Source: Bacteroidales bacterium
GTDB lineage: Bacteria; Bacteroidota; Bacteroidia; Bacteroidales; JALTDM01
Assembly (NCBI GenBank): GCA_027073875.1
Contig: JALTEO010000197.1
Coordinates: forward strand, 1 to 8,283
DNA: 8,283 nt
Direction: 5' to 3'
Shown here: positions 5,562 to 8,283 of the stretch, one piece after another
Layout: every line of letters starts with the position of its first letter
Numbering within the stretch: the first letter of the stretch is position 1
Position numbers and translations under genes: made by a program
Notes under the pieces: generated by a model
The model's input: only the letters and a program-made list of their open reading frames with translations
Database searches by the model: none
Told to the model about the DNA's origin: nothing

Positions 5562-6119
5562 TTATATTCTATTTAAAATTGTTCGATAATTTACGGAATA
5601 TTTATTGTTTTCCAATGCACGCAATTTGGATTTAAGTAATTTTTTCCGGATTGCCGATAATCTGTCCACGAATAAAATACCGTCCAAATGGTCATATTCA
5701 TGCTGAATAATGCGTGCGGCAATTCCGTCAAATGTTTTTTCTTGCGGCGTAAAATTCTCGTCCAGATATTTCATCTTAATGATTGTGGGTCGTTTTACAT
5801 TTTCACGAATGCCGGGAATACTTAGGCAGCCCTCATTGAACAATTCTTCTTCGCCGGAGCGTTCAAGTATGTGGGCATTAATAAACACATGTTTAAAATT
5901 CTGCATCTCAGGAACTTCATCGCCATAAGGCGTAGCATCAACAATAAATAATCTGATAGATAGATTAATTTGTGGTGCTGCCAACCCCACACCTTCTGAC
6001 TGGTAAAGTGTTTCAAACATATTCTCAATCAATTGATTGATATCCGGATAATCGGGAGAAATATCCGGAGCTGTTTTTCGTAAAACGGGATTACCATATA
6101 TGGTAACAGGTAAAATCAT
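5562..6119 (-). CDS. def: Peptide deformylase
   Basis: This metalloenzyme removes the N-formyl group from new proteins. All three active-site motifs are intact in the 185-residue product: GVGLAAPQ (43-50), EGCLS (96-100, metal ligand Cys98) and QHEYDHLDG (139-147, ligands His140 and His144, catalytic Glu141). Length and motif spacing are those of an ordinary bacterial deformylase. The ATG overlaps the ruvX stop as ATGA (6116-6119), a mark of translational coupling. There is no fmt next to it, unlike many bacteria where def-fmt is an operon. Confidence 0.98.
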   Translation of the reverse strand: MILPVTIYGNPVLRKTAPDISPDYPDINQLIENMFETLYQSEGVGLAAPQINLSIRLFIVDATPYGDEVPEMQNFKHVFINAHILERSGEEELFNEGCLSIPGIRENVKRPTIIKMKYLDENFTPQEKTFDGIAARIIQHEYDHLDGILFVDRLSAIRKKLLKSKLRALENNKYSVNYRTILNRI

Positions 6120-6529
6120 TTTATAATTGTTTTTAAATAATCTTGTAATAAAATAGTGGCACTAATGCGGTCAATCATTGCTTTGTCGCGGCGTTTTTTC
6201 TTTTTCAGTCCACCGTCAATCATTGCTTGAAATGCTAATTTTGAGGTATATCGTTCATCAAACAAAACCACTTTCTTGTCAAATTTTTCTTTTAATTTTT
6301 GCACAAAAGTAAGAATTTTTTTCTGAATTTCACTTTGGCTTCCATCAGATCGTTCAGGAAAACCAACAACAATCAATTCTACTTTTTCTTGGGAGAAATA
6401 ATCTTGTAAGAAAGTATAGATTTTTGAATTTTCCACTGTATCCAGTGGTGTAGCAATAATTTGATCGGGGTCGGTAACTGCTAATCCAATGCGTTTTGTC
6501 CCAAAATCTATTGCTAAAATTCTGCTCAC
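6116..6529 (-). CDS. ruvX: YqgF/RuvX RNase H-fold nuclease (pre-16S rRNA processing)
   Basis: YqgF (also named RuvX) is a small RNase H-fold nuclease needed to mature the 5' end of 16S rRNA. A Holliday-junction role was proposed from structure. The 137-residue product shows the acidic active-site residues in place: Asp8 in ILAIDFGTKRIGLAV, Glu92 in FDERYTS, and Asp120 in AMIDRISATILLQDYL. The VVGFPERSDGS segment (54-64) is also conserved. A basic patch KKKKRR (109-114) lies before the last helix. It starts 12 bp after the der stop and overlaps def by four bases, giving a der-ruvX-def operon devoted to ribosome maturation and protein processing. Confidence 0.96.
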   Translation of the reverse strand: MSRILAIDFGTKRIGLAVTDPDQIIATPLDTVENSKIYTFLQDYFSQEKVELIVVGFPERSDGSQSEIQKKILTFVQKLKEKFDKKVVLFDERYTSKLAFQAMIDGGLKKKKRRDKAMIDRISATILLQDYLKTIIK

Positions 6530-6541
6530 CTTATTAGAAAT

Positions 6542-7855
6542 TTATTTCTCACGCATAATAATATTTATGGGGACTCCCGTGAAATCAAATTTTTCGCGAA
6601 TGCGATTTTCCAAAAATCGTTTGTATGGGTCTCTGACATATTGCGGATGATTACAGAAAAAAGCAAACGAAACAGACTTTTTTGATGGCAGTTGACTAAT
6701 ATATTTTATTTTTATGCGTTTGTCTTTAACCACAGGTGGAGGGGTAGCTTGAATCAATGGCAGTAAAAAATCATTGAGTTTCGATGTGCTGATTTTTCTG
6801 TTCTTATTTTCACTAACCTGTTTGATGATGTCCAGAATTTTAAAAATCCGTTGCTTATTGAGAGCTGAAATAAAAAGAATAGGAATGTCAACAAAAGGGG
6901 CTGTTTTCTCGCGGATTTTTTCCTCGTAGCTTTTCATGGTATTGGTTTCCTTTGAAATCAAATCCCATTTGTTAACTAAGATAATCAGTCCTTTATGATT
7001 TTTTTTGATAATGTCGAAAATAGCAAGGTCTTGTGCCCGCAATCCTTCGGTAGCATCTAATAAAAGCAAAGACACATCAGATTGTTCAATGGTACGAATG
7101 GCACGAATTACCGAATAATATTCCAAATCTTCCTGCACCTTATTTTTTTTGCGAATGCCTGCGGTATCGATAAAAATAAATTCATGCCCGAATTTTTTGT
7201 AATGCGTATCAATTGCATCTCGTGTAGTTCCGGGAATATCGGTAACAATATTTCGCTCCACATCAAGAAGTGCATTGATTAGCGTTGATTTACCGGCATT
7301 AGGACGCCCGACAAAAGAGACTCTTGGCAATTCTTTGGGCAATTCAGCGGCAACATCTTCTTCTTTTGGAAAACTTTTAACGACAGCATCCAATAAATCG
7401 CCGGTTCCTGAGCCATTGATAGATGAAATGGGGAAAATTTCTTTAAATCCCAACTTATAAAATTCTTGTGCTTCTAAATAACGCTGACTGTTATCTACCT
7501 TATTAACAACAAGTAATGTTTTTTTGTTTGTACGACGGAGCATTTCTACAATTCCGTTATCTAAATCGGTAATACCGGTGATGACATCTACCATAAAAAT
7601 TAGTAAATCGGCTTCATCAATAGCCAATTTTACCTGCTTTCGGATTTCTGCCTCAAAGATATCTTCGGATCCGGAGACATAACCGCCTGTATCAATTAAC
7701 GAAAATTCCGTATTACCCCATGAAATTTTTCCATAAATACGGTCTCGGGTAACACCTTCCATTTCGTCAACAATAGCATGGCGTTGACCCCTTAAACGAT
7801 TAAAGAGTGTTGATTTGCCCACATTGGGGCGACCGACAATAGCAGCAATTTTCAT
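6542..7855 (-). CDS. der: Ribosome-assembly GTPase Der (EngA)
   Basis: Der is an essential tandem GTPase acting in 50S subunit assembly. The 437-residue product has two complete G domains. The first has GRPNVGKS (8-15), DTGG (55-58) and NKVD (118-121). The second has GRPNAGKS (183-190), DTAG (230-233) and NKWD (295-298). Both also carry switch I threonines (GVTRDR, GTTRDA). The remainder, from about 350, is the KH-like RNA-binding domain (PPPVVKDKRIKIKYISQ, then the NRIREKFDFTGVPI ending typical of Der). Length matches the family. ATG 7853-7855 follows a -7 element about 20 bp upstream, so der can be transcribed separately from the tRNA genes just upstream. ruvX and def follow. Confidence 0.98.
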   Translation of the reverse strand: MKIAAIVGRPNVGKSTLFNRLRGQRHAIVDEMEGVTRDRIYGKISWGNTEFSLIDTGGYVSGSEDIFEAEIRKQVKLAIDEADLLIFMVDVITGITDLDNGIVEMLRRTNKKTLLVVNKVDNSQRYLEAQEFYKLGFKEIFPISSINGSGTGDLLDAVVKSFPKEEDVAAELPKELPRVSFVGRPNAGKSTLINALLDVERNIVTDIPGTTRDAIDTHYKKFGHEFIFIDTAGIRKKNKVQEDLEYYSVIRAIRTIEQSDVSLLLLDATEGLRAQDLAIFDIIKKNHKGLIILVNKWDLISKETNTMKSYEEKIREKTAPFVDIPILFISALNKQRIFKILDIIKQVSENKNRKISTSKLNDFLLPLIQATPPPVVKDKRIKIKYISQLPSKKSVSFAFFCNHPQYVRDPYKRFLENRIREKFDFTGVPINIIMREK

Positions 7856-7874
7856 GAGAGTTAATTTTCGCCGA

Positions 7875-7882
7875 CAAAATTA
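7875..7882 (-). promoter_or_regulatory. -7 promoter element upstream of der
   Basis: TAATTTTG on the minus strand fits TAnnTTTG and lies 20 bp before the der ATG, in the 57-bp spacer after tRNA-Leu. A TTTG at -33 is not visible, but the position matches that of the ricT element almost exactly. Transcripts from the tRNA operon could also read in. Confidence 0.5.
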
Positions 7883-7912
7883 ATAAAATAATAGAAAAGG
7901 GGAAGTAAAAAA

Positions 7913-7998
7913 TACCCGGGGTCGGGCTCGAACCGACACGGACTATAAAGTCCACTGGATTTTAAGTCCAGCGCGTCTACCAATTCCGCCACCTGGGC
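7913..7998 (-). tRNA. tRNA-Leu (anticodon UAA)
   Basis: The 86-nt class II tRNA folds as follows. Acceptor 5' strand GCCCAGG (7998-7992). D arm GCG/CGC with the GAATTGGTAGA loop. Anticodon stem CTGGA/TCCAG with loop CTTAAAA (anticodon TAA). Long variable arm GGAC-TTTATA-GTCC. T arm GTCGG/CCGAC with TTCGAGC. Acceptor 3' strand CCCGGGT, then A73. CCA is not encoded. The acceptor stem contains an A5-C68 mismatch and a G1-T72 wobble. Six T (7907-7912) follow at once on the minus strand and may help end transcription. It is 12 bp downstream of tRNA-Gly in the same direction. Confidence 0.96.
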
Positions 7999-8010
7999 AC
8001 TATAAAAAAG

Positions 8011-8083
<73 letters not shown>

Positions 8084-8101
8084 ATAAATAACGAAAACCT
8101 A

Positions 8102-8192
8102 TCAGTGCTTTACCAATCCCGAAAATTAAAAAATCTATGATTTTTGTAAATTTTCGAGGATGCTCGTTCGTTCAGAGAACGAACGGCACTGA
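8102..8192. repeat. 91-bp palindromic element with 7-bp inverted ends and two hairpins
   Basis: The ends TCAGTGC (8102-8108) and GCACTGA (8186-8192) are exact inverted repeats. Inside is a perfect 9-bp hairpin CGTTCGTTC-AGA-GAACGAACG (8165-8185). There is also a long one in two blocks: CGAAAATT/AATTTTCG (8120-8127, 8149-8156) and AAAAATC/GATTTTT (8129-8135, 8139-8145) with loop TAT. It is extended at the base by TCC/GGA (8117-8119, 8158-8160). Nothing in it codes for protein. It may be a small non-autonomous repeat (REP or MITE-like) or a structured leader RNA of the tRNA operon. Confidence 0.65.
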
Positions 8193-8207
8193 GCTATTCT
8201 CGCATAA
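8188..8207 (-). pseudogene. Partial copy of the tRNA-Gly 5' end
   Basis: These 20 bases are identical to 8068-8087, which cover tRNA-Gly positions 1-16 (acceptor 5' strand, T8A9, D stem GCTC, AGT) plus four upstream bases (TTAT). The offset is exactly 120 bp. On the minus strand the match stops inside the D loop. After 71 bases, a stretch TTGGTAAAGCAC (8105-8116) matches the continuing D-arm sequence TTGGTAGAGCAC at 11 of 12 positions. The copy therefore looks like a tRNA-Gly 5' part interrupted in its D loop. Anticodon and T arm are missing. Confidence 0.75.
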
Positions 8208-8215
8208 GTGCTCTA

Positions 8216-8231
8216 TTCGGAAAATTCCGAA
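8216..8231 (-). other. Palindrome TTCGGAA-AA-TTCCGAA in the tRNA leader
   Basis: The 7-bp arms are perfectly complementary around two bases; in RNA it would be a 6-bp stem with a 4-base loop. It lies between the putative start site near 8265 and the partial tRNA-Gly copy, so it would be the first hairpin of the leader transcript. It could equally be a protein-binding palindrome. No T-run follows on the minus strand. Confidence 0.4.
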
Positions 8232-8270
8232 ACGGAGTAAATTTAAACTTTTTTAGAACTTTTGGGAGCA

Positions 8271-8278
8271 CAAAGATA
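8271..8278 (-). promoter_or_regulatory. -7 promoter element of the tRNA-Gly/tRNA-Leu operon
   Basis: TATCTTTG on the minus strand fits TAnnTTTG exactly and is identical to the element before ricT. The -33 region is beyond the window edge and cannot be checked. Transcription from it would start near 8265, giving a leader of about 180 nt before tRNA-Gly, far longer than tRNA operons need. Confidence 0.5.
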
Positions 8279-8283
8279 AACAT

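Noticed and set aside
6116..6119. Frameshift between ruvX and def
   Set aside because: Both proteins are full length with complete motifs. The ATGA overlap is normal coupling.
8102..8192. T-box riboswitch in front of the tRNA operon
   Set aside because: T-boxes control aminoacyl-tRNA synthetase or amino acid genes, mainly in Firmicutes. I see no T-box bulge consensus and no terminator.

Overview
The window looks like a piece of a Bacteroidota chromosome (probably Bacteroidales or a relative). It is AT-rich. It carries a gldH lipoprotein gene next to ricT, and rplM-rpsI-rpsB in the usual Bacteroidota order. Start codons have A-rich upstream sequence rather than Shine-Dalgarno motifs, and several starts are preceded by the Bacteroidota -7 promoter element TAnnTTTG. 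Every gene I can support lies on the minus strand, so the window reads biologically from its right end to its left end. The open frames on the plus strand are shadows.

Right end (7856-8283): a promoter-like TATCTTTG sits at the very edge, followed by a leader of roughly 180 nt, then tRNA-Gly(GCC) and tRNA-Leu(UAA). The leader is the oddest part of the window. It contains an exact 20-bp copy of the 5' end of tRNA-Gly, placed exactly 120 bp upstream of the real one. Next to it is a 91-bp element with 7-bp inverted ends and two strong internal hairpins. The same stretch can be drawn in two mutually exclusive ways: a closed three-way junction, or a tRNA-like fold lacking a T arm.

Middle (3938-7855): der (ribosome-assembly GTPase), ruvX (pre-16S processing) and def (peptide deformylase) form a tight translation-related operon, with a 12-bp gap and then an ATGA overlap. 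A secreted DUF4412-like protein of unknown function follows, then sufE-sufT, a two-gene Fe-S assembly unit.

Left half (1-3755): ricT, with six paired cysteines typical of Fe-S binding, has its own -7 element. It is followed by a 243-bp spacer made almost wholly of short repeats, then gldH. The ribosomal operon rplM-rpsI-rpsB follows behind a well-formed promoter. That promoter lies inside the longest L13 reading frame and so fixes the L13 start at an internal GTG. rpsB runs off the window with a long lysine-rich tail containing a 15-A homopolymer.

All protein genes except the DUF4412-like one belong to known families. I see no defence system, transposase, integrase, phage gene or CRISPR array. 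The best candidates for something undescribed are the structured leader of the tRNA operon and the repeat mosaic between ricT and gldH.
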